Source of the DNA: Desulforapulum autotrophicum
Lineage (GTDB): Bacteria > Desulfobacterota > Desulfobacteria > Desulfobacterales > Desulfolunaceae
Direction of reading: 5' to 3'
Assembly: GCA_020723285.1 (NCBI GenBank)
Contig: DYJE01000001.1
Location: 1 to 64,000 of the forward strand
Length of the DNA stretch: 64,000 bases
How positions within the stretch are numbered: position 1 is the stretch's first letter; each line of letters begins with the position of its first letter. Shown here one piece after another: positions 35,045-44,697 of this stretch. A program made the position numbers and the translations under genes. Under the pieces are notes generated by a model. The model was not told where the DNA came from. It did not search any database and saw nothing but the letters and a program-made list of their open reading frames with translations.

Positions 35045-36055
35045 ATGACAGGCAAAGAAGAGCTTCTGGCATGCCTTGAAATCGGAAAACTTCTCACGTC
35101 GACGATGAATCATAAAACCATTTTTGAGCACATCATGAAACGGGGAAGCGAACTGATCAAAGCCCAGCACTGGTCGCTTCTCATCAAGGATGACATCACA
35201 GGGCAGCTAAAATTCGAAATCGTCGTGGGCGCGGATAAAACCCTGTTCGATTCCATCGTCCTCCGCTCCGATGAAGGAATAGCGCCCTATGTCGCCAGAA
35301 CCGGTATTCCGATGTTTGTTTCCGATGTCAGCAAAGAACCTCTGTTCAACAGCAAGGTTGACGAAAAAACCGGATTCTCAACCCATTCCATCGTCTGTAT
35401 CCCCCTTGAATCCCATGGTAAAATTTCAGGGGTCATCGAAATCATCAACATCGAAGACATGGAATTCTTCAGTGAAAAAAAATACCCCATCCTTCAGATT
35501 CTGGCCGATTACGCGGCCATCGCCATCGAAAACTCACGATACCTGTCCAGGATTCAGAACATCTGCATTACCGATGAATACACAGGACTTTACAACTCCA
35601 GATACATGCACGATTATCTCGACAGGCATTTCAAGGAACCGGAATCGTCCAGAAAAAGCATTGCGGTGATTTTTATCGACATGGACAATTTCAAATCCAT
35701 TGTGGACACCCACGGGCACCTTCAAGGCTCGGAAATCCTCAGACAGATCGGTTTAACCATCAAGTCAGGACTGTCTGAAAATGATATTCTGATCAAATAC
35801 GGCGGAGACGAATACATCATCATCCTTCCCGGACGAGACAACAAGGGTGCCTTTCTCCTGGCCCAAAGCATCTCCTTGCTTGTCAGATCCACGCCCTATC
35901 CTGTCGATGATGGAAAAACCGTTCAGACCACCGCAAGTTTCGGTATCGCATCATCGCCCGAAAACGCCGCGGATAAGAAATCCCTGCTCATCGCGGCGGA
36001 CAATGCCCTGTTCAAAGTGAAAAGCGCCGATAAAAACGGAATCGTCGTGGCGTGA
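35045..36055 (+). CDS. GAF-GGDEF diguanylate cyclase
   Basis: 336 residues from ATG 35045, with AAAGG 10 bases upstream; an in-frame ATG at 35003 would add 14 lysine-rich residues without a ribosome site. A GAF domain covers about residues 10-160. The GGDEF domain follows, with active-site motif GGDEY. Five residues before it the usual inhibitory RxxD is SEND, so product feedback through that site is unlikely. It should make cyclic di-GMP in the cytosol under control of a GAF ligand. It is followed after 3 bp by a phosphodiesterase-like gene. Confidence 0.9.
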   Translation: MTGKEELLACLEIGKLLTSTMNHKTIFEHIMKRGSELIKAQHWSLLIKDDITGQLKFEIVVGADKTLFDSIVLRSDEGIAPYVARTGIPMFVSDVSKEPLFNSKVDEKTGFSTHSIVCIPLESHGKISGVIEIINIEDMEFFSEKKYPILQILADYAAIAIENSRYLSRIQNICITDEYTGLYNSRYMHDYLDRHFKEPESSRKSIAVIFIDMDNFKSIVDTHGHLQGSEILRQIGLTIKSGLSENDILIKYGGDEYIIILPGRDNKGAFLLAQSISLLVRSTPYPVDDGKTVQTTASFGIASSPENAADKKSLLIAADNALFKVKSADKNGIVVA

Positions 36056-36058
36056 ATC

Positions 36059-36589
36059 ATGGGTGTTCTTCTGGTCACAGCCGATATTCACGGAAGCCTT
36101 TCAGCCTGGATCAAGCTGAGCAGACAATTGAAACCCGGTGACTGCCTGTCCGTTGCCGGAGACCTTTTCGACACACGTTACGGCGACATGGCATCCCGCG
36201 ATTTCAAGCCCGATGTGATCAGGAAAGAATTCGCCGGACTTTCAAAATCCGGCGTATCAACCCATTATGTTTACGGGAATTGCGACGATGAACATTACAT
36301 GGAAGGTTATGGGCATTTCACTTCCTTCGTTTTCGAAGGTCATTCATACTTCATGAGCCATGGTCATCTTCCGCTGCCAGACACCACGGGCACCCATGTC
36401 ATCATTGAAGGCCACAGCCATGTGCCGTTTCTTGACACCCTTTACGGCCTTGTCTTTCTCAACCCCGGATCTCCGGTCCGTCCAAGAAGAAGCCCTCCTT
36501 CCTACGCCCGGGTAGAGCATGGGCTGATCCGGATTCACGACTTCATGTCAGACAGGGTCATTGCCGAAACCCGGCTTCCGTTACTTTAA
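36059..36589 (+). CDS. YfcE-type metallophosphoesterase
   Basis: 176 residues of the calcineurin-like fold: ADIHGS (first metal site), GDLFDTR (second), GNCDDE, S-H-G-H, and E-G-H-S-H-V. This matches the YfcE/MJ0936 family of small phosphodiesterases. It starts 3 bp after the diguanylate cyclase stop and is presumably coupled. The natural substrate is unknown. It converges with a PilT-type gene across 10 bp. Confidence 0.88.
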   Translation: MGVLLVTADIHGSLSAWIKLSRQLKPGDCLSVAGDLFDTRYGDMASRDFKPDVIRKEFAGLSKSGVSTHYVYGNCDDEHYMEGYGHFTSFVFEGHSYFMSHGHLPLPDTTGTHVIIEGHSHVPFLDTLYGLVFLNPGSPVRPRRSPPSYARVEHGLIRIHDFMSDRVIAETRLPLL

Positions 36590-36599
36590 AAAATGACAT

Positions 36600-37649
36600 C
36601 TACCGTTTCATGAAAAGGTTTTTGTCTATGGCTTTTTCGTAGGCGGATTCCATGCTGATTGTCTTCTTGTTGACAAGCTCCATCAGGTGCTGATCCATGG
36701 TCTGCATGCCCTGGCTTGTCCCTGTCTGAATCAGCGAATTGATTTGGGCGATTTTCGAACTCCGTATCAGACTTGCAAGAGCCGGTGAGCCGATAAGGAT
36801 TTCGTTGGCGGCGCATCGTCCGCCACTCACGGTTCGTAGAAGCTGTTGAGCGATAACAGCTCGAAGAGACTCCGAAAGCATGGTTCGGGTCTGTTCCTGC
36901 TGTTCAACAGGAAAGGCATTGATGATCCGATCAATGGTTTTAGCCGCAGAATTGGTGTGAAGCGTTCCGAAGACGAGAATCCCTAATTCTGCGCAGGTCA
37001 AGGCAAGGGCGATGGTTTCAAGGTCCCTCATCTCGCCGACGAGAATGATGTCCGGATCTTCCCTACTGGCCACACGAAGGGCGTCGCTGAAACTCAGTGC
37101 GTGTGCTCCGATCTCCCTTTGCGTAAACAGGCAGCGCTTGTTGTTGTGGACGAACTCCAGCGGATCTTCGATGGTGATGATATGGGCTTCCCGCGTGGTG
37201 TTGACGTAATCGATCATGGCGGCGAGAGTCGTGGACTTGCCGCTGCCTGTGGGGCCGGTAACAAGGACCAGACCTTTTTTGTAGTCGGCTATTTTCTTCA
37301 GGGTATCCGAAAGACCGAGTTGTTCAAGGGTGAGTATGGTGCTGGGAATAATTCTGAACACAGCCCCGATTCCGCGCCGCTGGTACAGAAAGTTACACCT
37401 GAATCTCGCGACACCCTCCAGCTGATACGCCATATCCAGATCTCTGTTCGTTTCAAGATAATCCTGTTTTTCCTTGCTGAGCATTTCAAACAGAATCGCT
37501 TTGTTGGATTCGGGCGTAAGCACAGGATGATCGGTTCTTACCAGCTGACCGCCAAGCCTCAGCATGGGAGGAAAACCCACCACCATGTGAAGGTCGCTGG
37601 CCCCCCTGTCCTTGACCTCCTGGAAATACGTATCGATGGTTAGCGCCAT
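36600..37649 (-). CDS. pilT: PilT-type pilus retraction ATPase (copy 1)
   Basis: 349 residues, normal PilT size. There is an N-terminal PAS-like domain, Walker A GPTGSGKS (132-139), an Asp box (IEDPLEFVH), Walker B V-G-E-M-R-D and a His box (L-H-T-N-S-A). The end of the core has SLIRSSK where PilT usually has AIRNLIRE. It powers depolymerisation of type IV pili. It is downstream of a second PilT-like gene, 77 bp away. Confidence 0.92.
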   Translation of the reverse strand: MALTIDTYFQEVKDRGASDLHMVVGFPPMLRLGGQLVRTDHPVLTPESNKAILFEMLSKEKQDYLETNRDLDMAYQLEGVARFRCNFLYQRRGIGAVFRIIPSTILTLEQLGLSDTLKKIADYKKGLVLVTGPTGSGKSTTLAAMIDYVNTTREAHIITIEDPLEFVHNNKRCLFTQREIGAHALSFSDALRVASREDPDIILVGEMRDLETIALALTCAELGILVFGTLHTNSAAKTIDRIINAFPVEQQEQTRTMLSESLRAVIAQQLLRTVSGGRCAANEILIGSPALASLIRSSKIAQINSLIQTGTSQGMQTMDQHLMELVNKKTISMESAYEKAIDKNLFMKR

Positions 37650-37726
37650 AACCTGACTCCTCGAATAATGATGATTTGTCTTTTATTAAAAAAACAGATT
37701 CAAACCACAGCCCCAGTTTTCAATAA

Positions 37727-38827
37727 TCATGAATTTCTTGAAGCCGCCACCGGCCCCATGGCCGCGGCCCGTGGCCCTAAAAACGCCCGGATCACCGACT
37801 CGTTTTCAGCGCTGGCAAGGGCTGTTTCTTCAGTGATGGCTTTTGTCTTGAGAAGTTCGAGGATGGATTCATCCATGATCTTCATACCAAGATTTTTGCC
37901 TGTCTGCATGAGATTGGGAATCTGAAACACCTTGGAATCCCGGATCATGCTGGCCACAGGTACGGTTCCGATAAGAATCTCCACCGCGAGAACCATCCGG
38001 TCACCATCCGAGCCGGGAAGGAGTTTCTGGGTAATCACAGCTTTCAGGGTTTCACTGAGAGCGGCTCTGACCTGAGCCTGTTCTCCCGACGGATAGGAAT
38101 CGATGATCCTGTCCACTGTTTTCGGGGCATTGGTCGTGGACAGTGTCCCAAGCACCAGATGACCTGTTTCGGCGGCCGATATGGCCAGGGATATGGTTTC
38201 AAGATCTCTCAACTCTCCGATCATGATAACGTCCGGGTCTTCCCTCAATGCCGCCTTCAGGGAATTCTTGTATGACAGGGTGTCGTAATGAAGCTGACGC
38301 TGGTTCACCACCCCTTTTTTAATGGGATGAACAAACTCCACCGGATCTTCAACGGTAAGAACGTGGTGTGCTCTCCGTTCGTTGATATAATCCACCATGG
38401 CCGACAACGTGGTTGTTTTTCCCTGTCCGGTAGCACCTGTCACAAGAATGAGTCCCTGATGGTTGTCGAGAATTTTGGTCACCACATCGGGAAGACCCAG
38501 GCTTTTCAAAGTTGGGATTTCAAGGGGAATGACCCTGAACGTCGCACTCATCCCTTTCTGGTGCATCATGGCACTGCCCCTGAATCGACCGAGCCCTTCA
38601 ATTTCGTAGGAAAAATCAAGCTGGAGATTTTTATCAAAGTTTTCTTTCTGAGCGTCGTCAAGAAGCTCGAAAACCAGTTTTCTGCACAATCCGGGAGTCA
38701 GCGGGGGGCTTTTCGACTTCATCAGTTTACCGAAACGCCGCATAATAAAAGGTTCGAACGGAACAACATGAACATCCGACGCCTTCATTGAAACGGCGAT
38801 TTTAAACACCTTGTCAAGATCGGCCAT
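37727..38827 (-). CDS. PilT/PilU-type ATPase (copy 2) with variant Walker A
   Basis: 366 residues from ATG 38827, with GGAGG 6 bases upstream. The fold is the same as copy 1. The P-loop reads GATGQGKT (131-138), with Q where PilT has S. The Asp box VEDPVEFVH, Walker B I-G-E-L-R-D and the core end VASMIRDSK are kept. It is probably PilU-like, helping the main retraction motor. It lies between copy 1 and a small conserved gene. Confidence 0.9.
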   Translation of the reverse strand: MADLDKVFKIAVSMKASDVHVVPFEPFIMRRFGKLMKSKSPPLTPGLCRKLVFELLDDAQKENFDKNLQLDFSYEIEGLGRFRGSAMMHQKGMSATFRVIPLEIPTLKSLGLPDVVTKILDNHQGLILVTGATGQGKTTTLSAMVDYINERRAHHVLTVEDPVEFVHPIKKGVVNQRQLHYDTLSYKNSLKAALREDPDVIMIGELRDLETISLAISAAETGHLVLGTLSTTNAPKTVDRIIDSYPSGEQAQVRAALSETLKAVITQKLLPGSDGDRMVLAVEILIGTVPVASMIRDSKVFQIPNLMQTGKNLGMKIMDESILELLKTKAITEETALASAENESVIRAFLGPRAAAMGPVAASRNS

Positions 38828-38962
38828 AGGTGCCTCCTTATCATTCGTCAAACAGGACGGGATGACCCGTCACATCATCGATTGCGATGAAATAAACCTA
38901 AACGGCGAAACCGTTCACAGTCACTTTATTTTATAATATTTTTGAAGGACGTTGTTCTTGTC

Positions 38963-39409
38963 TCAGACAGGCTTTTTCCAGACCGTGTGTTCGCGCGAAA
39001 CATAAAGAAGATCACAAAGGTAGCCGTTTGTTTCCACATCATGGATTTCATAAAACCGGCCGTGCTCGTTCTGAAGAAAATCGGAAACCCTGTCATAGCC
39101 TGTCACGTTTACATCGCCTTTGACCATGGCACCATTGATCAGCCTGAACATCAGAGTCTGCCAGTTTCCCACTTTCTGACCGTCGTATTTTTCTCTTGAA
39201 TTGACCCACAGCACCTGTTTTTTGGACAGCATCAGGGTGTCGGCCCCTTTCATGCCGTCAATCAGACAATCGTACATCACGATGTCCGGTTCAGGTCCCT
39301 GAAGGTATGCCGCGATACTTCTTCCCAGGACGTTGATGCATCCGGTAATTCGGCTGTTGTCTGCTGTGAGGACGATGATTTCATGATCCTGCTTCGGGTA
39401 GTCGCTCAT
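38963..39409 (-). CDS. Conserved protein of unknown function near pilT genes
   Basis: 148 residues from ATG 39409, with AGGAG 7 bases upstream. It is mainly beta-strand, with G-C-I-N-V, I-V-M-Y-D-C and a Y-D-G-Q-K segment. It looks like a small beta-barrel, but I do not recognise it and make no functional claim. The nearest same-strand neighbours are the two pilT-type genes. The gap to copy 2 is about 135 bp with only a weak hairpin at 38856-38871, so cotranscription is uncertain. Confidence 0.65.
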   Translation of the reverse strand: MSDYPKQDHEIIVLTADNSRITGCINVLGRSIAAYLQGPEPDIVMYDCLIDGMKGADTLMLSKKQVLWVNSREKYDGQKVGNWQTLMFRLINGAMVKGDVNVTGYDRVSDFLQNEHGRFYEIHDVETNGYLCDLLYVSREHTVWKKPV

Positions 39410-39497
39410 AAGAATCTCCTTTGTTATCAACCCTGAATAACATCCGGGATCTTTCTCGATATTATGACATTTTTAAAAATCTGACAAAGGAATCGTG

Positions 39498-39893
39498 TCA
39501 TCCACGGCAGGCCAGAAAATAATCTGCCGCGACACGATTGAAACCGTAGGCCAGTTCTGTTTTCGCGATGTCATCTTCTTTGAACCATCGCAAAGCCTGG
39601 CCTTCCGTTAAAACAAGTTCATTGCTGTCATAAGGACAAAAAGACTGATACACGTATTCGACACGATCATGGAAATCGTAAACCCTGAACAGCTGGGTTT
39701 CACCGATATCCAGGCCGATTTCCTCCTTCATTTCCCTGACGATGCACTCCTCAGGCGTTTCCCCCTCCTCCACATGTCCCCCCGGAACATCCCACATGTT
39801 GGCATAAGGAAGTCCGGGTTTGTCATCACGAAGAAACAGAAGCAGTTCATTTTTTTCGTTGAAAAAAAGAATACTGGCCCCTTTTCGTTTCAT
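39498..39893 (-). CDS. NUDIX hydrolase
   Basis: 131 residues. The Nudix box G-H-V-E-E-G-E-T-P-E-E-C-I-V-R-E-M-K-E-E-I-G is complete (about residues 38-60), with all catalytic glutamates present. It hydrolyses a nucleoside diphosphate linked to another group; the substrate is unknown. It is a single short gene between the pil-associated gene and a TetR gene. Confidence 0.9.
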   Translation of the reverse strand: MKRKGASILFFNEKNELLLFLRDDKPGLPYANMWDVPGGHVEEGETPEECIVREMKEEIGLDIGETQLFRVYDFHDRVEYVYQSFCPYDSNELVLTEGQALRWFKEDDIAKTELAYGFNRVAADYFLACRG

Positions 39894-40012
39894 GATTTCC
39901 CAGTGAACACAGTTGCCTGCATGATTTATTAAGATATAAACGGTTTGAAACTCAATTGGCTGATCATCGCGATCGCGATAAGGTCATGTTTACAATGCAA
40001 AACTATAAAATC

Positions 40013-40039
40013 AACCTGCTGATCATCGACCAGCAGGTT
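40013..40039 (-). terminator. Terminator of the TetR gene
   Basis: The stem AACCTGCTG/CAGCAGGTT (40013-40021 with 40031-40039) is followed on the minus strand by ATTTTATAGTTTTG. It lies immediately downstream of the TetR stop. Confidence 0.7.
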
Positions 40040-40047
40040 TGAAGTGT

Positions 40048-40707
40048 TCAATCTTTGCTTGAATCGGCGGTGTAAATGATAATTTTTCTCAAACGTGGAA
40101 GAAAGATAAACATCAGAGTTTCCTTGACCCAATCCTTGTAAGCCTGACTCGAAGAATCGAGATTGAGGAACTGGGCGTAAGTGGAACTGGCCCCCAGATA
40201 ATTCGTCGCCACGACGGTAAAGCTGTATACGAAGCGGCGGACATCTTCATCGGGTGCGGTGTAATTGATTTTATCCTTGAACGTTTCAAGAAAATTTTCA
40301 TGAAAAGCCGTGTACTTTTCAGCCCCTGGGAAATTGCCGAAATCTTCCACGTGGGCTGTGTTCTGCATCAACAGCCTGAACAGATCAGGCGAATTGAAAT
40401 GAAAATCGAACAATCTGTCGAGAAAGAGGGAAAAACTCTTTCCGATGGTCATTGTTTCAAGATCTTTGTACCAGGAATTTGCAAAAACTTTAATTTCATC
40501 AAGCAGCTCATCCACAACGGCGTCGAAAAGGCCCGCTTTTTTCGGAAAGTAGTAATGAATAATCGGATGATCAAAGTTCCCCGCTTTGCCGACCATTCGT
40601 ACACTTGCCGAATGATAAGGATGGTTTGAAAAAACTTTACGCGCAGCCTGAAGGATTCGTTTTCTTGTATTTTCCCCTTTCCTGGTATTTTTCCAGTCGT
40701 CACTCAT
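40048..40707 (-). CDS. TetR-family transcription regulator
   Basis: 219 residues. An N-terminal HTH (R-I-L-Q-A-A-R-K-V-F, then A-S-V-R-M-V and H-P-I-I-H-Y-Y-F-P-K-K) is typical of TetR. The rest is a helical ligand-binding domain. It is probably a repressor of a lipid or efflux gene set. Targets are unknown, and the palindrome at 19650 is one candidate. A terminator follows directly. Confidence 0.9.
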   Translation of the reverse strand: MSDDWKNTRKGENTRKRILQAARKVFSNHPYHSASVRMVGKAGNFDHPIIHYYFPKKAGLFDAVVDELLDEIKVFANSWYKDLETMTIGKSFSLFLDRLFDFHFNSPDLFRLLMQNTAHVEDFGNFPGAEKYTAFHENFLETFKDKINYTAPDEDVRRFVYSFTVVATNYLGASSTYAQFLNLDSSSQAYKDWVKETLMFIFLPRLRKIIIYTADSSKD

Positions 40708-40853
40708 TTTTTTAGATTTCCCCTGTTTTAGTTATTGACAATTAAGACAGCCCGAATTTATATGCACTTCACTGAATTGTCAAGCATTTCAATAATTAAT
40801 TAGGCACATCCTGAATTGCATGAAAAAAATGGAGCCTTTTTTTAATGATATCA

Positions 40854-43262
40854 TCACTCAATGACAGTACCGCATAATGCGCAAGCTTTCCATCCTGATT
40901 CCATAGAGTTACCACAGGATTTGCACCGTGCGGCGATTCTGTATCCGCAATACGGGCAGTGGGGGTACCGTTCAGCAAGCAAGGCTTGGCATTTTGGACA
41001 CTCGACTGACATGATGTTCTGTGGGCCAAGGACCCGCAACACTTCTTCACAGGTGGTTTTCCCCTGCCGGATTTTATCGATACCGTCTTCGATAAGGGTT
41101 TTCATCCCCGACAGACGGCTGGCTCTCAGGAGTTCCGATTCTCCGGCTCCTTTATGAATCAGCTGTTTGATCTCGTTGTCGATACGGAACACTTCAAAAA
41201 GACCGACCCGGCCAGCATACCCTGTATGGTGGCAACGTTCGCAACCGATGCCTTTAAAAGATTTGAAATCTTCGGTTTTTGGATCCAAGCCAAGTGATGC
41301 AAGAATTTCGACACTTGTATTATCATCTTTTACGCAATGGGGACAGATTTTTCTGACCAGCCTCTGGGCGATGATGCCGATCATGGCATCGCATATGACA
41401 TAGGGTTTGATTCCCATGTCTTTTAAGCGGGTGATGGAGGCCACGCTGCCGTTGGTGTGAAGGGTGCTGAGAACAAGATGGCCCGTCAAAGCTGCATGAA
41501 AGGCGATTTCCGCCGTTTCGAAATCCCTGATTTCTCCGAGCATGATCACATTGGGGTCCTGACGCAAAATGGCGCGAAGAACCGTTGAAAACGTCAAACC
41601 AATTTTTTCGCGCACCATGACCTGCTCAGCCATGCTCATGAAATATTCCACAGGATCTTCGATGGTTGTGAAATTTTTCGTGATCGTTGCATTTTTTTGA
41701 AGAAGGGCGTAAAGACTGCTGGTTTTACCACTCCCTGTTGGCCCCGTGGTGAGGAGACAGCCCTGGGGCTGACTGATCAGTTGTCTGACGATTTTAAGAT
41801 CCCGTTCGGACATGCCCAGATCATCAATATCCTTGATGGATGAATTCCGGTCCAGGATTCTCAGAACGATTTTTTCTCCATTGATGGTGGGCAAGGTTGA
41901 AAGACGCATGTCCACCATTTTCGCCGATGTTTTCACCGTCACACGTCCATCCTGGGGACGTCTTCGTTCAGCGATATCCAGTTCTGCCATGACTTTGATC
42001 CGTGATACAATGGAAGGGTGCATGGATATGGGAACATGGATCTTGTCCTGGAGAAGACCGTCGACACGGTATCTGACCATAAGAAACTTGGTCTTGGGTT
42101 CAATATGCACATCCGAAGCACCATGACGCAGGGCATCGGAAATAATGGCGTTCACGATCCTAATAGCCGGAGGCTGGTCTTTTTCACTGAAGATTTCATC
42201 GAGCCCGAGGTCATCGTCATCATCGATGATGATCTCGATGGTTTCCGTCGGGTCAGACATGTTCATTTCAGTGATCAGAGCGCCGGTGTCGTCATTGTCC
42301 TCACCATAGACCTCGTTCATTTTGGATCTGATTGACCCCGGCTCCGCGTAAACAGGAATCACGGGCATCCCCGCAATGAATCTCAGATCATCGGTCTTTG
42401 TGAAATCGCTGGGATCCCCCATGGCGACGATCAGCTTCCCCTCGCTCCGTTTCAACGGAATCAATATGTTTTTTTTACATATATCTCTGGGAATCAGTTC
42501 GGCAAGAGCCAGTGGAACCTGAAATTGAGCCGGATCGACCTCATCGATATTCAGTTCGGACTGAAACACTTTTGAAAGAGACTTCCCGTCGCACAAGCCC
42601 ATATCCATCAATATCAGCGGTAGAATCGTATTGTTTCTCGCCTGTTGAGCCAGAGCCTGATCCAGCTGATCCTGGCGAATGATCCGACGTTTGACAAGGG
42701 CCTTGCCGATCTGACTTCGATGGGTGTTGGCAAACCGGCTGAGCTGGGAAATCTTTTTTTGCTGACTGGCCTTCTCTTTCTTTAATTCCTTGTTTTCCTG
42801 AATCAGATCATACTGTTCGAGGGCAAGTCCGACGGTGAGACGCAAATCTTCATCATTCCATGGCTTTGTAATGAATTTATAAACAGCCCCTTCATTGACG
42901 GCTCCCATGATGGCATTCACATCCGCATAGCCTGTGAGCATGATCCGGATAATATCGGGATAGAGCTGCTTGACTTTCGTCAGCATTTCCGCCCCTGTCA
43001 TTCCCGGCATTCTGTGATCGGAGATGACAAGCTGGATTTTTTCTTTTTCCAGAATCGAAAAAGCCTCGATCGCCGAACCGGCAAGCCAGATGTTGTAATT
43101 CTCCCTTCGGAAAAGACGTTTCATGGAATGAAGGACATTTTCTTCGTCATCGACAAAAAGAAGGCCGTACCGTTTAGCGTCACGGATGTCGGATTCGTCT
43201 GAACGAACGGATCCTTCTTTTTTTTCATCCTTACCCAGAAAGAGGGACGAAAGACTGGCCAT
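40854..43262 (-). CDS. PilB-type assembly ATPase with N-terminal receiver and C-terminal zinc ribbons
   Basis: 802 residues. A receiver domain (33-150) has phospho-Asp D82 and the ending KPWND. A linker is followed by a MshEN-like N-domain (about 180-320), known in related ATPases for cyclic di-GMP binding. A GspE/PilB core has Walker A GPTGSGKT (507-514), Walker B I-M-L-G-E-I-R-D (573-580) and the four-Cys motif C640, C643, C674, C677. The last 50 residues contain eight Cys in four pairs (755/758, 769/772, 780/783, 794/797), forming two zinc ribbons. It powers pilus extension and is apparently controlled by phosphorylation and cyclic di-GMP. It is last in the operon. Confidence 0.92.
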   Translation of the reverse strand: MASLSSLFLGKDEKKEGSVRSDESDIRDAKRYGLLFVDDEENVLHSMKRLFRRENYNIWLAGSAIEAFSILEKEKIQLVISDHRMPGMTGAEMLTKVKQLYPDIIRIMLTGYADVNAIMGAVNEGAVYKFITKPWNDEDLRLTVGLALEQYDLIQENKELKKEKASQQKKISQLSRFANTHRSQIGKALVKRRIIRQDQLDQALAQQARNNTILPLILMDMGLCDGKSLSKVFQSELNIDEVDPAQFQVPLALAELIPRDICKKNILIPLKRSEGKLIVAMGDPSDFTKTDDLRFIAGMPVIPVYAEPGSIRSKMNEVYGEDNDDTGALITEMNMSDPTETIEIIIDDDDDLGLDEIFSEKDQPPAIRIVNAIISDALRHGASDVHIEPKTKFLMVRYRVDGLLQDKIHVPISMHPSIVSRIKVMAELDIAERRRPQDGRVTVKTSAKMVDMRLSTLPTINGEKIVLRILDRNSSIKDIDDLGMSERDLKIVRQLISQPQGCLLTTGPTGSGKTSSLYALLQKNATITKNFTTIEDPVEYFMSMAEQVMVREKIGLTFSTVLRAILRQDPNVIMLGEIRDFETAEIAFHAALTGHLVLSTLHTNGSVASITRLKDMGIKPYVICDAMIGIIAQRLVRKICPHCVKDDNTSVEILASLGLDPKTEDFKSFKGIGCERCHHTGYAGRVGLFEVFRIDNEIKQLIHKGAGESELLRASRLSGMKTLIEDGIDKIRQGKTTCEEVLRVLGPQNIMSVECPKCQALLAERYPHCPYCGYRIAARCKSCGNSMESGWKACALCGTVIE

Positions 43263-43282
43263 GAATTTTTCCTGTTCAGTTC

Positions 43283-44680
43283 TTAATGTTCAAAACAGCC
43301 GTGTACCGGCAGTCTGACAGTAAACACAGTACCCACACCCCATTGGCTGTCCACGTTGATCATGCCATGATGCTTTTTCACGATATTGTATACCAGATTC
43401 AGACCCAAACCTGTTCCTTTTCCAACGTCTTTGGTTGTAAAGAACGGATCAAATATCTTCGGCAGTATTTCTTCCGGGATACCGTGTCCGTTATCTTTCA
43501 CAAAGAACTCCACCCATTCACCCTGGTCACGTGTACCGATTTCTATTTCCCCGTGTTTGTCGATAGCCTGTGCCGAGTTCATCAGAAGATTCATGATGAC
43601 CTGATTCAGTTGCCTGGCATAGCAATAGATTCTGGGTATAGGCTCATATGATCGCTTTACTGTGGTTTTGTATTTCAGTTCGTTCCAGATCATGTTCAAC
43701 GTGGATTCTATGCATTGAACAAGGTCGGCATCGGTAGGATTTTCTTCACCGGGATGGGCGAAATCCTTTAAATCAGAGACGATTCTATTGATTCTTTCCG
43801 CTCCGTCCAGGGATTCGTCAAGCAGATGAGGAAAGTCATCAAGAATATAGTCCATATCAAGTTCGCTGACATTATCTTTGAGTTCCACTATCGAAGCTGC
43901 CATTGAATCATTATGGCCCTGAGCTTCAAAGGCAGGTCCCACCTTTTCCATCCAGCCGGCAATGAGATCGGAGGCTTTTCTGATATCCGAATAATAATCT
44001 TTGAGGGTTCTCAGATTGCTGGTTATGAACCCCATGGGATTATTGATCTCATGGGCCACTCCGGCTGCAAGATGGCCGATGGACGCCAGTTTTTCCTGAT
44101 GCATGACATACGCCTGGGCCTCTTTGACTTCCTTGGTTTTACGTAAAACCTCCTTTTCAAGACTCTCAGCAAGATGGCGGTATTTTTTTTCCGATTTTTC
44201 CAGAAGTTCCGTCTTCATCACAATTTCTTGGTACGAGTCGGTGACCACTTGTGAATGAAGGCCTGAACTCATCAGTGTCCGATAATAACATGCAATCACC
44301 TGCTCCACCATCTTCCCTGCAAAACGGCACCAGGCGATTTTCGATGCGGATTCCATCATCATGGATTCAGGGAAGCCCACCATCATAAAAGCAAGGATTT
44401 CAAAGTCATGGTTCAAAGGAACGATGACGTCTCCCATATCATTCATAAAGGTATCAGAGCCGTCGATATCTTCCATTTTACAGTGTTTTTCATCGGATAC
44501 AGCCGGAAATATGCAGACTCCGTTTTTGTCGAAAACGAAAAAACGGTTGACTCCGGCATCCGTCAGCCACCGATGAAGAGAACTGAAAAAAGATGAAGGC
44601 ATCAGCTCATGAACACTGTATTCCCTGTCAAATGGCTGTTCTGCATGGCTCTGAGCCTGGTTTTCTTCCGAGTTATCCAT
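43283..44680 (-). CDS. Cytosolic histidine kinase of the pilus-control operon
   Basis: 465 residues. An N-terminal sensor-like domain (about 20-135) begins around [13 protein letters not shown] and has several cysteines; I do not assign a ligand. A coiled coil (150-195) precedes HisKA H210 ([12 protein letters not shown]) and the HATPase (DNGHGI, GTGLGL). HisKA and the ATPase are close paralogues of the two REC-kinases at 49691 and 50959 in the same operon. It lies 17-20 bp from mglA and pilB. Confidence 0.9.
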   Translation of the reverse strand: MDNSEENQAQSHAEQPFDREYSVHELMPSSFFSSLHRWLTDAGVNRFFVFDKNGVCIFPAVSDEKHCKMEDIDGSDTFMNDMGDVIVPLNHDFEILAFMMVGFPESMMMESASKIAWCRFAGKMVEQVIACYYRTLMSSGLHSQVVTDSYQEIVMKTELLEKSEKKYRHLAESLEKEVLRKTKEVKEAQAYVMHQEKLASIGHLAAGVAHEINNPMGFITSNLRTLKDYYSDIRKASDLIAGWMEKVGPAFEAQGHNDSMAASIVELKDNVSELDMDYILDDFPHLLDESLDGAERINRIVSDLKDFAHPGEENPTDADLVQCIESTLNMIWNELKYKTTVKRSYEPIPRIYCYARQLNQVIMNLLMNSAQAIDKHGEIEIGTRDQGEWVEFFVKDNGHGIPEEILPKIFDPFFTTKDVGKGTGLGLNLVYNIVKKHHGMINVDSQWGVGTVFTVRLPVHGCFEH

Positions 44681-44697
44681 GTATTCTCATCCTTGTT

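Noticed and set aside
39959-40028. ATCGCGATCGCGAT palindrome and repeated GCTGATCATCG near the TetR gene
   Set aside because: It is short and partly explained by the TetR terminator stem. There is no clear arrangement with a promoter, so I did not call an operator or repeat element.
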